From Clytia hemisphaerica (lineage: Eukaryota > Cnidaria > Hydrozoa > Leptothecata > Clytiidae), in assembly GCA_902728285.1 (NCBI GenBank), contig CACVBU010000341.1, positions 248,001-312,000 on the forward strand: a stretch of 64,000 nt of DNA, read 5' to 3'. Shown here piece after piece: positions 22,005 through 39,771 of this stretch; positions within the stretch are counted from its first letter, which is position 1, and each line of letters starts with the position of its first letter. The notes beneath the pieces were generated by a model. That model had not been told where the DNA came from. It worked only from the letters and a program-made list of their open reading frames with translations, and did no database searches. The position numbers were made by a program, and so were the translations under genes.

Positions 22005-22633
22005 AAAGTCTATTTCAAATTATCTGGCAGTGTTATTTCAAACCTCAATAACTTTTTTTTGATTTTGTGCTTGTTGAAAAGGCAAACAGGAGTGGGATAC
22101 TGTCATAAAGAAAAAACTCAAAAAAGATCGGAAAATGAAGAAGAAGAAAATCAACTTCTTCAACAATTGTGCTATAATTGTCATTTTCACACAAGTAATT
22201 CTTTGATCTTAGGACATCATTAATGTGAAAAAACTTTTCACAAAAATTTATTTTATCGAAAGATATAGTCCAAAGTTCAACAATCAAAAATCAACAAAAA
22301 AGAGTCCTTTTTTAAGTCAACCAAAGCAAAGTTTTGAGCTTTATTTTTTGATTGAATGAATATTTTTTGCATCTTTTTTCGCATTTATGACTTTTTAAGA
22401 TTGAAGAGTTTCTGATACAAAAATGAAGATCGTTGCATTATTCTACAAGAAGTTGATTTTCTTCTTCTTCATTTGTCATCTTCGTTTTTCCATCTTTTGA
22501 TTTTTTTTCTTTTTTGATAATATTCCACTCCGGATTATGTTTTTAACGAGTAAAAAACCGCTAACGAATTCAAATTCTATCAACATTTATTGAGGTTTGA
22601 AAAAACACTGCCAGCAAATTTGAAATAGACTTT
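22005..22633. mobile_element. Palindromic MITE
   Basis: The left arm beginning AAAGTCTATTTCAAATTATC at 22005 is mirrored by the right arm ending at 22633, and similarity extends far inward (GAAGAAGAAAATCAACTTCT opposed to its inverse near 22445). The whole 0.63-kb unit could fold into one long hairpin. The AT-rich interior has no gene. It lies upstream of the first Smad2/3 exon seen and is probably within that gene's first intron. Confidence 0.65.
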
Positions 22634-23863
22634 AGTTTTTAATACTTTTGGCGTACAAACTTTTGTGAGCAGAAACTTTTTCAATTTTCGCAAATTTTAT
22701 CCTTTTTTGCGAAAGTCTTTGAAAAATTTTGAAAGTTTTTTCTCGTGAAAGATTCTTGACAAAATAGAAAATGTGTAAAACTTCAAACTTAAAATGAAAT
22801 GAAAGACTTAAAGGCACTTTCTAGCTTATCAAAGCCTTCAAACCAATTTCCGTGCTTTTTTAGCGCCTGGTTGTTGGAAGGTTGCACGCATCCCCTCTGA
22901 TATATTTTGATATAGGCAATGTGTATCGTGTATAGAATCCCCGCCTGAGATTTACCCCCCCGTCTTTTTGTTTTTTAAGCTTTAGAAGCTTGATTTAGGC
23001 TGTTTGTTTTTCCCACAATTACCTATGATGAGCAAATCAAAAGTGAAGCCAAAATCCCACAATATTGGTTATTGTGAACTCTAGCATCAATACAATAAAA
23101 AAGTGCGCAATAGATATTTTGATTATTCACCATGAAATTGTACGACATTGTGATATAGAAATTGTCTGTTATAAAAGGTCAAAAGTCTCAATATCAATAT
23201 TAATTTTTCAGTCTTCAGCCTATTGATCCTGACGACGATTTGGAATTTGAAAATTATTCCATTTAGGCCTTTTGCAATATGGCGGATCTTTCTTTCAAAA
23301 ACAATTTCTCCACTGCCGCCTGCCTCCTTTTCTAATGATATCATGCTGACGTCAACATTTTGCAACTCGCCCAGTTTAGAAGCGCTTTTTTTAAGAAAAA
23401 AAAGATAGTTATTTAAAGACTAAAATCAATTACGCTGCAGACTTCAGGTAGCTGGTGCAAAGATTGATACACACTATTATTAAGGTCGCCAAAGGTTTTG
23501 CTTTCACTCACAACTCGACTTTCCAAGTGTATCGGCTTCTTGGGATCGCAATAGTGCACCGCGCTGAATCTAAAAATAGATTTTATTTTTGACATAATCA
23601 TTACTCTCGATGTGTTTTTACGAGTTCCAATCCCATCAACCTTTGCGTTAATCTCTTTGGAACGTTAATTGCATCATTTGAAAAAGATATGTAACAGCTT
23701 GCACGTATCTTTAATTGAGCCGCATTGAATTGTGGGATTGCAACTCGTACAAATGTCAAAAAGACGATGGTACGGATGGACCACGTGAAGGTTGTCGTCA
23801 ATCTCCATCGGCGAACCAAAAAGTCAATCGAATATTAAAATAAACCTAAAAGGCCTTTCTTAG

Positions 23864-29485
<5,622 letters not shown>

Positions 29486-32400
29486 GAAAAAACAATAGCA
29501 CATTGACAGATAGGAAAGGTAGACTTAAAAAAAGGAAAATATAGCCCAATATCATTTTTGAATGCTCGCGACTTAAAAATGAAAAAAAGTCCTAAAAGAA
29601 AACTCTTTATAATTTTGTTTTTAAAATGTAATATTTTTATTTTTCGTTCTTCTTGTGAAATTAATTGCTTTTTGTTTCGTCGAATGAAGTATTGAAATAC
29701 TTGTTGGCGAGGTGACGAAAATTTGCGAGTTATGGAATCAAAAGATGACGTAGTCGATGTTCTTAACTTTTTTTATTGGTATTTTGTAATTCAAAACACA
29801 GGCTGGTGTGGTGTGGCATTTTGTCATCGTTATTATCCTGTGGTATACCACGATAAGTAAATACTCATCATGTAACTCTGTAACTCCGTAACTCGGTTCT
29901 GTAACTCGGAAATTTTCCCTCTACCTCTCATTGTTATTGTTGTCATCTTTTTATGTTGTGCCAAAAACGTATTTTACATTTCTATACACCATGTATATAA
30001 GTTTTACCTTTTTAGAATTTTTTTTGTTTTTTTGGATTGAATAATGACACAGCTTTAAGGCGACATATTATGTACATGAAAACCCCTCGGAAGGTCAAGC
30101 ATGTTCAATATATCAGTTTGATAGGGTGCAATTATCTTCAACTAAGGTCAGTAAGGTGTCTAGTATTCAAGGTGGTCTTGTGCTATCGAAAAATAGTATG
30201 CGCCTTCTCATGCCCCGTCACTCTTGGAAAAATATTCCCCCATGAGAGATGAACTTTTCCATGGAGACAGCTTGCATGCCTGTCATTGTAGTCTAATGTC
30301 CAATGCATTTTGATGGCCTTGAGGTGTCAAAAATCCATTCTAGAAAGAAGTGTGTAGATTTTATAGGATTTTTTAGTTTGTTGTTTTTTAGAAATATTTT
30401 ATTTTTTTTGTGCCCGCCATCGGATGATTCTGTTTTATTTTAAAGAGAAGAAGAATTGGAGATTTGCTTTTTTATTATTTTTCAGGTTTTTTGGTTTTCA
30501 TACTCTGTCTTATTCTAAGAATAAAAACCGAACCAAAAACTTATATCCAATCGTTGATTCGTTCAGTTCTACTTTTGCACGTGAAAACTTTGCAATTTTA
30601 ATACGTTCTTCAAGAAATATTACCCCGGGGTGTACTAGGTTTGCGAGATGACGGGTATGCCTGAGCCAAAGTTCTCTAAAATCGACCCTTTGAGAGAATT
30701 TTTGTCAAAATTTTTTCCAGTCTGTGACGATTTTGCCACCCTTAGAGAGACTTTTCCACAAAATAAAAAATTTAGACCAAAATTCAAGAATTTTTGACCC
30801 TTTGACCCTAGCAAACTAGACGACTAATTCAGACATATTAGAAATAAAGCAAAAAAGTAAATCCCGTATCATTATTTGTGTTTATTATTAGTATTACATG
30901 CATTATAAACGACTCCAGTCTAACCCTTTGGGGGAGTCGACTTTTGATTTTCGTAATTTTCGAACCATTACAGAGACTCGATTGCTTTCAATGCTTTTTT
31001 ACCCCTTTGAGGGACTTTCGAGGGTGTGAAAAAGGGACCCTTATGGCTCGCACATACCCGGCACACATTTTGCCCAAATACCCACGATTTTTCAGGGTCG
31101 ATCAGTCAGTTTTTTGCCCCTTTTTCAATGACATTTAATGTGTGTGTTATACTTATGATAGTTTTTAGTCTTTTTTGACAATGCCTAAAATCGTCCACTC
31201 CTCGAAAAAGTTCGGATTTTCGGATGTTTCCGATATAGAATGCACTCATTTAAAAAAGGATAGCATGTTCCAAACTTGCCCTTTTCGAAGTCTTTTTCTC
31301 ATTTTACACAGAGAGTATACGAATAATTTGTTTTTTCGGTTGAGTGAGTGGTAAGAGAAAGAGAGATACGCGCATCAGGGTCCACTTTGTGGCGAACGAA
31401 AATCTGTGGTCGGAACCTATTTGGTCGTAAGGATTTATTATCAAATCATTTGTGACAAGCTGTCTCAGAGAAATGATCGATTGTGAAAACCGAAGCCCTT
31501 TGCTGTCCGGAAATCCTGCTTTCAGGCAATTTCTTCGATTGAGTTTTTCAGGGAGAAAAGTCAAGCTTTGATTAAAATGTCAAGTGTTTGTATTCAACTC
31601 TCATCAATGACTGTTTAAGTTGTCTGTAGTCTGTCTGGCTTATTGAATAATTAAACAAAAGTTTTCAATTTGATGAATACACGAGTTTATAGACATATTC
31701 ACTATTTTCTCGACCACAAACCTCGAGACTGTGGTTCGGAGCATACAGAGAGCAGGTTACTAAGCTACAGCACGACAAAGACCTGTGTTAGAAATAGCAA
31801 CCACGAGCCCCTAAAACTACAGCCAGAACCTAATACCCCTTTTCTTAACAATAACATTATGAAGTGACACTTGAATATAGAGAATTTCCAAAAACAACTC
31901 AAATTTGTGCCCCACAAAAATTCGGGTTTTCTCTCCTTTTAAGCGTCTCTAAGGGTCTGTTTTAATCCCTTATAAGGGCCCGGCCATCAAATATTGGGTG
32001 GCACATACCCGTCATCCCACACACCTAGTTTACCAAGCCCAGGCCCTATAATACCAGAATACATGTTGTTTTTTTTATTAGAACCTAGTTTATAAGAACA
32101 TTGAGGCTGAAATTTGTCGAAAAATTAAGAACATCGTAAGAACATGCCCAGCCTCAGTTTGGAAAAAAATGACAAGAAAGCAGTTTTAACTGAACTTAGG
32201 GATGGATTTTCTAAAATCGAGAGTCAAATATTGTCCAAATTTTACCAATTTTAAGTGCTCTTTATTTTGCATGATATTGTCGATTTAGAGGAGTCTGGAA
32301 AATTAAGAACGCATTTAAGAACATTTTAGGCTGAAAATTGCTAAAAAAAATAAGCACATCCAGGCTCAGCCAAATTTTAGGTGTTCTAATAAAAAAAAAA

Positions 32401-33297
32401 CGTGTATGACACTAGTGAGACACAAGTCAAACTAAAGACTGTTGTCAAAGAGGAAATCCAATCCAAGAAAAACTAATGGGATTTTAACTGGTTTTTAATG
32501 ACCTCGTTAAATATCTAATAAAGACAGTATTAAAGGCATCATCAAGTCATCTTTGATGGTGTTTTTCCGTAAGAGGGGGAGAAGGAAAGACTTCAACTGC
32601 TTGAAAAACGATAACAATGAAATTTGATCTCAGAAGAGAGACATAATCGATTTCGAAGACAATCTTTTGCGTAAAAGATTCTTATTTGGAGTGGAGGTTT
32701 TCTCAAAATAGACATTTCCGAAAGATTGTTGACATTTGAAAGTTTTTATATTCACTTCTCAAATAGCTAAATAGTGTGTGACACAACACACTCAGAAAGC
32801 ACAGAACAAAACTTATAACTTATATATCTTCTTATAGCCGAAATAGCGAAGAAATTTTCAGACAGTCTTTTTAATTTTTTTCAGACACTACCTCACACTG
32901 TTTGCAGTAATCTTATTTTTACGGTTGAAAAATGAATTCAGTTCAACAGAGAATCTAACGACGATGCTCTGATTTTCGTGAAGTCAAACAAACATTTGCT
33001 TTCAAATAAAAAAGTTCGTAGTTACCGCACGAAAACGACTGCTTAACAACTTTTAAAAGAAAATACAAATGGTTTGATAAGATCTACGAAAACGCTCCAG
33101 ACAATTGATAACCGAAACCTCGCGTAATTTGGAGAAAGCCTTGATAAAGAAGGTTCAAGTAATTGAGTTAGATATTGTGTCAAATTTCAACGATTTAATC
33201 TTTTTGATTTTTTTTTCAATTTTAACAAGGAAGAGGGTTCTTTCGTATGTACAATATCATTCTAAAACTCTCCAACGATAACGAGAACAAACTTTCA
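29486..33297. other. Intergenic region between the two convergent Smad genes
   Basis: Holds the presumed 3' UTRs of both genes. A G/C-tract repeat family (CGACCCTT...GAGAGACTTT, GGCTCGCACATACCCG) appears at 30618-31140 and near 31940-32030. An inverted-repeat element lies at about 32061-32407 (both ends TTTTTTATTAGAAC). No additional gene is supported. Confidence 0.6.
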
Positions 33298-33890
33298 TCA
33301 TATATTCAGATAAATTTCCACCCAGCAAGGACATTGTGTAATGTACATCCGAGTGTAGTTCTTGCCCCAGCCTTTCTTGAAGCTGACGCGAACACAGAAA
33401 GGTTGAGTCCCGCCTCGCATTTCTTTACTCGCTGATGAACTTTTCATTCCATCTTCCGTTGTTTCCAGTCCCGGCTTCTCGATGGTCGAAAGGTCCGGCA
33501 GAAGGTTCGGATCATACACGAGGACGGAATTTCCGGGCGGAAGCCGTTTAACGACGGGCTGCGTCAAATTTTCACTTCCGAGTTGAATGGTAGGTGAGCC
33601 AGCGAATAAAACAATGTCACTTCGATTATACAACCAGATTCCGTCAGCTTCTCGTGTCAATTGAAATCCATAACCGATATCATTTTTCACTTTCTCTGAC
33701 GCTTCGTTCGGTCGTGATCGCGTTAACATGGAAAGGTCTAAGCCACTTCCTTGAGGTAACGTTTCGAACACGTTCACACAGTCTTTAGCGACGTCAAACC
33801 GGCTTCCGATTCTTGATTTTTCTTCCCAGTACGTAATTTGGCACCATGGGCCACCATACCAATTTCGTTCAGGGCCACTATGCGAACGTT
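33298..33890 (-). CDS. SMAD6/7: Smad6/7 exon 3: complete MH2 domain
   Basis: 593 bases from a CTTTCTTTTATAG acceptor to the stop at 33298-33300. Encodes about 196 residues with the I-Smad signatures YWEEK, LPQGSG and CPCWVE, ending ...LNI. Single exon, as in the neighbouring Smad2/3. Confidence 0.96.
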
Positions 33891-36800
33891 CTATAAAAGA
33901 AAGAAGCCTTATCACTTTCAAGAAAACATTAAGGGTAAAAAAATACCAGAAAACGGGATAAAAAGGAACTGTTTTCATTCAAAGTTTTCTCTTATGTTGA
34001 AATTCTACGTTCGAATACACCGGAATGCATTAAAATGAAGTTCGGATAATAAAGGGTGACCCGAGGTTCTTTTTGCTGACAACCAGATGAATCGAACGAA
34101 CGAAGGATGAGATTTTTTTTAAACCACAGGAAATGCATCAAAATAAAAATTTTAATCAAGACAGTTTATGTAAGAAAAGTAGAAAACTTTTTATCTTTGC
34201 TTGAGAAAGGCTGTGCAACATAATCTTTAGAAAATCTAATTAATTTCTCTCCAGACATGTAGAAAGAAAGGTATTTCAGTCATTGAGTCATTGCACTCAT
34301 TAAGAAAGCTTTTTATCACATGCATCCCCTAGACAACTTTCATTTAGAACAAAAAAATGATAAAGACAGTTTATCCAAGAAAAATAACACAGCAATCCTC
34401 TATGTCTCTTTCTGGCCTCGTTTTACATTGTTTTGAGACTGTGCCAAAAACATTTTTTTGAGAAGGATAAACGTTTACTGAAACAACACAGACAAAACGA
34501 TAAAAAGGAGAGAATTTCTAAAAGAAGCAAAACAGAGAAGGGGAAAGAAAAACCCAGCCGTTTCATAGATTCTGTCTCAATACTTGATGTTCTTTCCAAT
34601 GCACTGCCAGGCTATTAATAAAAGAGTTCAAGAAAGGAAGAGAGAGAGAAACAAAGAGGGAATAGAAATCTTTCAACTCGATTCCATTCTTTTGGTATGC
34701 GAACAGTCGTCTGAAAATCAAACACAGGATGAAGAAAAAGCGTAGGTTAATCTTCTTGTAATAAAACATCGATTTAAAAGACGATTGTCTGAGAATCATT
34801 TTACATACTGTACACCGTTTCAGATAAAATATTGTCACCAAATAAAGCTCCTTCCTTATATCATCATCGAATTGAAATTTGAGAGGACACGAAACCAAGA
34901 AAAAAATAAAGGAGAGAGTCGACGAAAAGATTTACAAGCGTTCTCTCAGACAGTGATGACTCTTAAAAGTCAGTTGTTGTGATGAAACCAAAAAGCTGAG
35001 CAAACACTTCCATGACAGCTTTGAAAAAAAAGAGACTACCCCAAAAATCTGTCTTCAAAAATGCAAAAATCTCCAAATGATATAGACAAAGTAATTCCAA
35101 CGAAATCAAAACAAAGTTTTAAACCAAAATCTTTAAAGAATTCCAAAACAATCAGAAAGCCTTACACACCTTCTTACAAATGAGGTAGATAAAATAAGCA
35201 AATTAAAACCCTGGGAAAAAGCACAATGATCACCACAGGACTAAACGCTCCATAAAGGTTATGTGCTAAAAGGAGAAATGTGCGACCAGGACTTTGGTAA
35301 ACCCAAAATCATATTGAGTTGGTGACAGAGCTTTGGGCTAAGGAACTGACCAAATTGAGGATGGAAAGATGAATTTACCTGATGAGGTGGAAGATGTGGA
35401 GGAGGTTGATGAACAGGTGCTTCCCAAATCTTTATAACCGAGAAATGCAGGATGTGTCGGTGTCCTGGGTAGTGCAACGTGTGTTGGAATGTGTCGGTCA
35501 TCATCATCAAGTGTTGTTGTTGTTGTCGATTCACTGAACAAAGCCGTTGAAGGTGTCAGCTCACTGTATGGTGGCAGCGGTGATTCTAAAATCAACAAAT
35601 AAATTAGATTTGACCAGAAATAATAACCAAGACATGGGGAACCAGTACCTCTTTGTTGCCTTTATTTTAAAACTGTAGGATATTTTTGGTCAAAAATATT
35701 TTGAAAAATAAACAAAATTTTATTTTAATATTTTTAAATAGGCTGAAAATTCGTTTTTAGAAAGCCTGAAATAGCTTGAATTTGGGAAAAAATTAGATAA
35801 ATTAAATTTTGCCAGAATTTCATTACAGTATAATGCTTGTTATATGGACAGTTCAATCCACTATATCATAGACTATTTTCTAATCCATACTATCTAAAGT
35901 TCTGTCTGGATTTACAGATTTAGTCCAACAAATCAAACCAAATGCAATCAGCTGATTTGGATATTTCAATCAAATCTGTAAAATTAATTTCACAATTGTG
36001 TTGAATGGACCTTTTGCTAACCACAGTACCATTTTTAAACTCCATAAAATAAGGACAAAAACATTATGTAAAGACTCCAAAAATAACTGTATGACATGGC
36101 GTGAACCCAAATCTACAACCAAAATCTTCCTGAAAAAGGCTGGGGGCTGGATTTTTTTTTAATTTCAGGGGGTGCCTATGATCTCTGGGGGTACCTAACT
36201 TTTATACAGTAAGGTCTGGGGGCTGGGGAACTATATATTTATATCTTGCTTTTATCTAACTATCATTATTCTTTTTAATTATAAAAATATACAGGGGGTA
36301 TCAATCACAGGGGGTACCTACTAACGTCTGTTGTTTGGGGGTACCTATTTTCTTAGGGGGTACCTAAACCCCTGGTCCATGCCATGTGATGAACTGGTAG
36401 TATTTACCCCATTTAATTGGTATCTTACTGTGTTTCTGTGTGTAAAAGAACACGTATGCAATCATTAGGTTGCAAAGTCTGCAAATGTCAAACAGCCTAA
36501 TGACTGTGTATGTACTCTGTAGCTTAGTTTACAGACACTTTTCAAAATCAATAAAGTTTTAAGCGCTAAGATATTGATTTGCTATTAGGTTATTCTGTTG
36601 CTAAGATTATATAATGTTTTTGCTGCTAATTTATGGATTCAAAATGGTATCAAAAGACAAATTGCTAGATGCACAGATCGCTTGGAGCGTTGTGCGCCGC
36701 AAGCGTACACTTTATAAGGGTTAGCAGTTTGTACCAGGTTGCCCAGCGCTCAGAATCAATAACAAATTACTTTCGTGGTTCGAGCCGGGGTCAAATCTAC

Positions 36801-38281
36801 AGTTTTCAAAAAAATTTTCAAAGTCACGAGGCGTTCTGAGTATTTAGCTACCAAGGTCAATGACCACTATACCACAACCGCAAGTTTTCCTTCGATGTAA
36901 ATCAAGCTTTACACATAATTAATTTGGAAAAAAAAACAGATATCTATATCCCTGCTAGTGAGCTGGTTTTTTTCTGATCCAGTAGATCAGTGGAAAAAGA
37001 ATGTCCTCAATAAAACAACGTCTCTAAGGACATTCCGTACCCTAAGTTGGTCTAATATCAACATCCCTCTTCTAATTCCAACACCCTTTTTTAGAGATAG
37101 GAATAATATGAAGGTTGGAATCATGATCTCTAGGGTGTTGGTATTAGAAGAGGGATGTCGACATCACTGATAGAGAAAAGATGTTTTCCCCTCTGATTGC
37201 TAAGCAAGAAAATGAATTTCAATCAGCAATTCGGACCTTCGTATTATTCCCATCTCCAAAGAACGGTGTCGAAATTAGAAGAGGGATGTCGACATTAGAC
37301 CAACTTATACGGTATATATAGGGACGTCCTTAATTATAGGGTATTGTGCCATACTGTTTTTGGAGTCAATACGTCATGTTTTCGCCACTAATTTTGAAGT
37401 CAAAATGGTATCAAGAGGTCTATTCTCATCTCTGTAGAGGGTGAGGGATGGAATTATAGTTGAGGGTTGTTGACATCAAACCAACTCAGGGTAAACATTA
37501 AAGAATCTATTGCATTATATAAGCACATGAGAAGTCGCTAGCAAGCCACATCTCAATGAAATCTGAAAATTGGAGTAATATAATGTTGATATTTTGTTGC
37601 ATACAGCAATCAGTTGTTTTCATTCGATTGATTTGATTCGGTTAGATTTGTTCAATCCTCGAGTTCTGTTTGATTTAGATTGTTAGCCAGTCTGGAAAGA
37701 AGGGAAATGTTTCGCCGGAGCTGCTCCAACTTAACTGGAAAAAGTTAAAGGCAGCAGATCTCAAATCTCAAATCTACGCCGGAGATATCCGGCGCACAAG
37801 CCGCAATTTCCAGACTGGATTGTTAGTCAAATTCTGGTTGATGTTTTATCACCATAATGACCAAATTTCAGAATTAAATCTTACCTGACTCAATAACAAC
37901 ACTTGAGTGGAAGGGATTGATACAGACTTTGGTTTCATCACAAGAGGAATGGTTATAGCAACAAGATAAGCAGCGTAAATATTCATCTTTCAAGTTTGGG
38001 AAGCGAAAAACCTTCGCTAGTAATGTCCTTGGTACAAAACTTGTTGTTCGACAAGTTATATGTCTAAAAGTGCTTGTGTTGACAAGAATACATTCAGAAT
38101 CAATACCACCATTTGCTTGTAAAGTCTTTAGTAGTATATCTAGCTGATCCTCTGTCAAAGTTTTGAAAATACTGTGAACTTTTCGTCTCAATTCTTTCAC
38201 CTCATGGTTCTGTTCCTTGTCTTTAGGAAGCTTTGAGAACCTTAAAATTTTCTTAATCATACAGCACTTCTTGTTGTACAT
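33298..38281 (-). CDS. SMAD6/7: Inhibitory Smad (Smad6/7 class)
   Basis: Antagonist of TGF-beta/BMP signalling that occupies type I receptors and brings in ubiquitin ligases. Exons, - strand: from the first in-frame ATG at 38281 to 37885, then 35585-35379, then 33890-33298. Exon 1 holds a diverged MH1 (LRRKVHSIFKTLTEDQL, KVFRFPNL, CINPFH) in the I-Smad form lacking the R-Smad DNA-binding hairpin. Exon 2 opens with the PY motif ESPLPPYSEL, the WW-domain docking site for Smurf-type ligases, followed by Thr, Asp and Ser runs. Exon 3 is the full MH2 (ITYWEEKSRIG, LTREADGIWLYNRS, SFKKGWGKNYTR, CPCWVEI) and stops without SSxS, as I-Smads do. From the ATG it is 398 residues. The start is unsure: I-Smad-like residues (KKLNLINKLWKNS) lie in frame upstream of that ATG, so a further 5' exon may exist. 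Confidence 0.93.
35379..35585 (-). CDS. SMAD6/7: Smad6/7 exon 2: PY-motif linker
   Basis: 207 bases, phase 1-1, from a TTGATTTTAG acceptor to a GTAAAT donor. PY motif PLPPYS at the start, then five Thr, four Asp, TP sites in PRTPTHP, and a Ser/Thr run at the end. Upstream Met and Leu codons in the same frame are intronic. Confidence 0.9.
36094..36387. mobile_element. MITE with GGGGGTACCTA repeats in Smad6/7 intron 1
   Basis: Ends CATGGCGTGAACC and the inverse of CATGGCATGGACC. The interior has five or so GGGGGTACCTA-type or GGGGG-rich units. No coding frame. Confidence 0.5.
37027..37330. mobile_element. Inverted-repeat MITE in Smad6/7 intron 1
   Basis: Arms share AAGTTGGTCTAAT and CATCCCTCTTCTAATT in opposite orientation at 37027-37090 and 37262-37330. 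An internal inverted copy of the second motif lies near 37130. Non-coding. Confidence 0.55.
37687..37818. mobile_element. Tiny MITE with 8-bp target duplication
   Basis: 132 bases with ends CCAGTCTGGAAA and TTTCCAGACTGG, flanked by exact ATTGTTAG at 37679-37686 and 37819-37826. The 8-bp duplication suggests an hAT-type element. It lies in Smad6/7 intron 1 about 70 bases from the exon 1 donor. The ends match those of the larger element at 46444-46864. Confidence 0.85.
37885..38281 (-). CDS. SMAD6/7: Smad6/7 exon 1: MH1
   Basis: The open frame extends back to a TGA at about 38406, but there is no in-frame ATG before 38281; the frame's first Leu codon at 38386 is not a credible start. A possible acceptor (TTTTGACTCTCAG) ends just before 38326. 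The donor is G|GTAAGATT, phase 1, placed seven residues after NPFH. Confidence 0.85.
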
Positions 38282-38454
38282 ATATACAGAGTTCTTCCAA
38301 AGTTTATTTATCAGGTTCAGTTTCTTCTGAGAGTCAAAATTGTATTTCCTTCGTCCATAAAGATTTTTCAACGTCAAAACGAACAAAACGCCAGCAAGCT
38401 TTCATCTCAAATGTTTGGTTCTCTTCTCCTCAAAATTGTGTTCTAAAATATGAT

Positions 38455-38580
38455 TTTTCTTCGCATCTGATTGGACGATATTGGTCACGTGATGTCTAAA
38501 GCTGTCTAGACTATACAGAAGCCGAGACGTCTGAGCTGATCAGACAATGAAGCAATAACATCTTCTGATTGGCTTAGAAC
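38455..38580 (-). promoter_or_regulatory. Smad6/7 proximal promoter with Smad-binding elements
   Basis: About 180-300 bases upstream of the first in-frame ATG. Contains the palindromic Smad-binding element GTCTAGAC (38504-38511), the palindrome AGACGTCT (38526-38533), a CAGAC (38541-38545), GTCT at 38494-38497, an E-box CACGTG (38486-38491), and three CCAAT boxes on the gene strand (near 38470, 38480 and 38570). Vertebrate Smad7 is induced through the same GTCTAGAC element in its promoter. A feedback role here is inferred from that. No TATA box was recognised. Confidence 0.6.
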
Positions 38581-39429
38581 TTGATTCTTTTTCGACTGTC
38601 ACCTGCCTCTTTCATTTTTGAAACTCAAAAACAAACATATTTTTTCCCAATGCATGAGAAAGTTTCCAGGTTATACTCTGAGTGGCATTTGAAATAAATC
38701 CTACACTCGTCTATTTTTCTCAAATATCCGCCATTATAAACGTCTAAAACAGCGTCTCGGAAAATGTGATATACCCAGTGGGCGGTTAAAAAACGCCCGA
38801 GTGGCGCCCGGCAACTCGGAAAGCGGTCATCACAACATACTACAATACAATCATGATATTTGACAGCTGAAGAGAAGAGAGGCATTGTTGGGTTTTTACC
38901 TTCCATCCCAAGGGAGGATTATATTAGGTTAATGAATGGAGATGATGGATGAGAGGGAAAAATTGGAAAAACTCGGGCGGGAGGCGGTCTCTGGAGGTAG
39001 AAGATTTGAAGCTTTTCTCGCTCTTAAGAGGGAGCAGTCATTAAGTTAAGTATAGCATGTACCGGTATGGAAGGGATTTGGGTAGGGCATGAAATTTTTT
39101 TCCCTCTTTTGGGTAGGGTATGAAAAAAACTTGAAAGCTTACAAAAATATTTTGAGCTGAATTACATTTTAACAAAAATTTCAATTTTGTCAATTCTAAA
39201 ACTTCATTATTCTTGCAAACCCTGAAATCTGAGAAATTTTAAAATGCCATAAAGCTGCCATCTGGTTGTAAGGGGTACGGTACGGAAATTCGAGCGGAAA
39301 TTTTCATCCAATTTTTGGTAGGGTACGAAATTTATTAGAGAACTTTTGATAGGGTATAAAAATAAGAAGTCTGCCAAAACATGAATAAGATTTGCCCTGA
39401 TTTTTGGAATAACGGATTGGATTTAGCGC

Positions 39430-39762
39430 CCGGGGGGGGGGGGGGGTACTAGGGTTGCGAGCTGACGGGGGGGGGGTGCCGCCCGAATTTCGAGCTTTAG
39501 ACCCTACCAGGACTAAAAAGGAAAAACAAAGGAAAATTTTGGGAATTTTACGACCCTTAGCGGGACTAATTTGACCAATTTTGACCAAAGATCTTTCAGG
39601 GGGTAAAAAGTTTAAATTTCCCTATTTTTCCGACCCTTACTGGGACTGAAATTTGATTTTCTGGTTTTTCCGACCCTTAGCGGGACTTTGGAAGTCCAAA
39701 AAAGGTACCCTTAAGGGCGGCACATACCGTACCCTCCATTTACCTAAGTACCCCCCCCCCGG
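39430..39762. mobile_element. MITE with G/C-tract ends
   Basis: Ends are a G run after CC on the left and a C run before GG on the right, followed inward by GTACT(T)AGG. The flanks ATTTAGCGC (39421-39429) and ATTTAACGC (39763-39771) are a 9-bp target duplication with one change. The interior repeats CGACCCTTAG(C)GGGACT. Related fragments occur at 30618-31140, 55020-55260 and 55480-55630. Confidence 0.7.
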
Positions 39763-39771
39763 ATTTAACGC

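Noticed and set aside
38282-38386. Start of Smad6/7 at the beginning of the open frame
   Set aside because: The first codon there is TTG, directly after a nearby in-frame stop; not a plausible eukaryotic start.
38625-38906. 93-residue ORF on the - strand upstream of Smad6/7
   Set aside because: It has an ATG but no recognisable homology and lies next to the promoter; probably chance.
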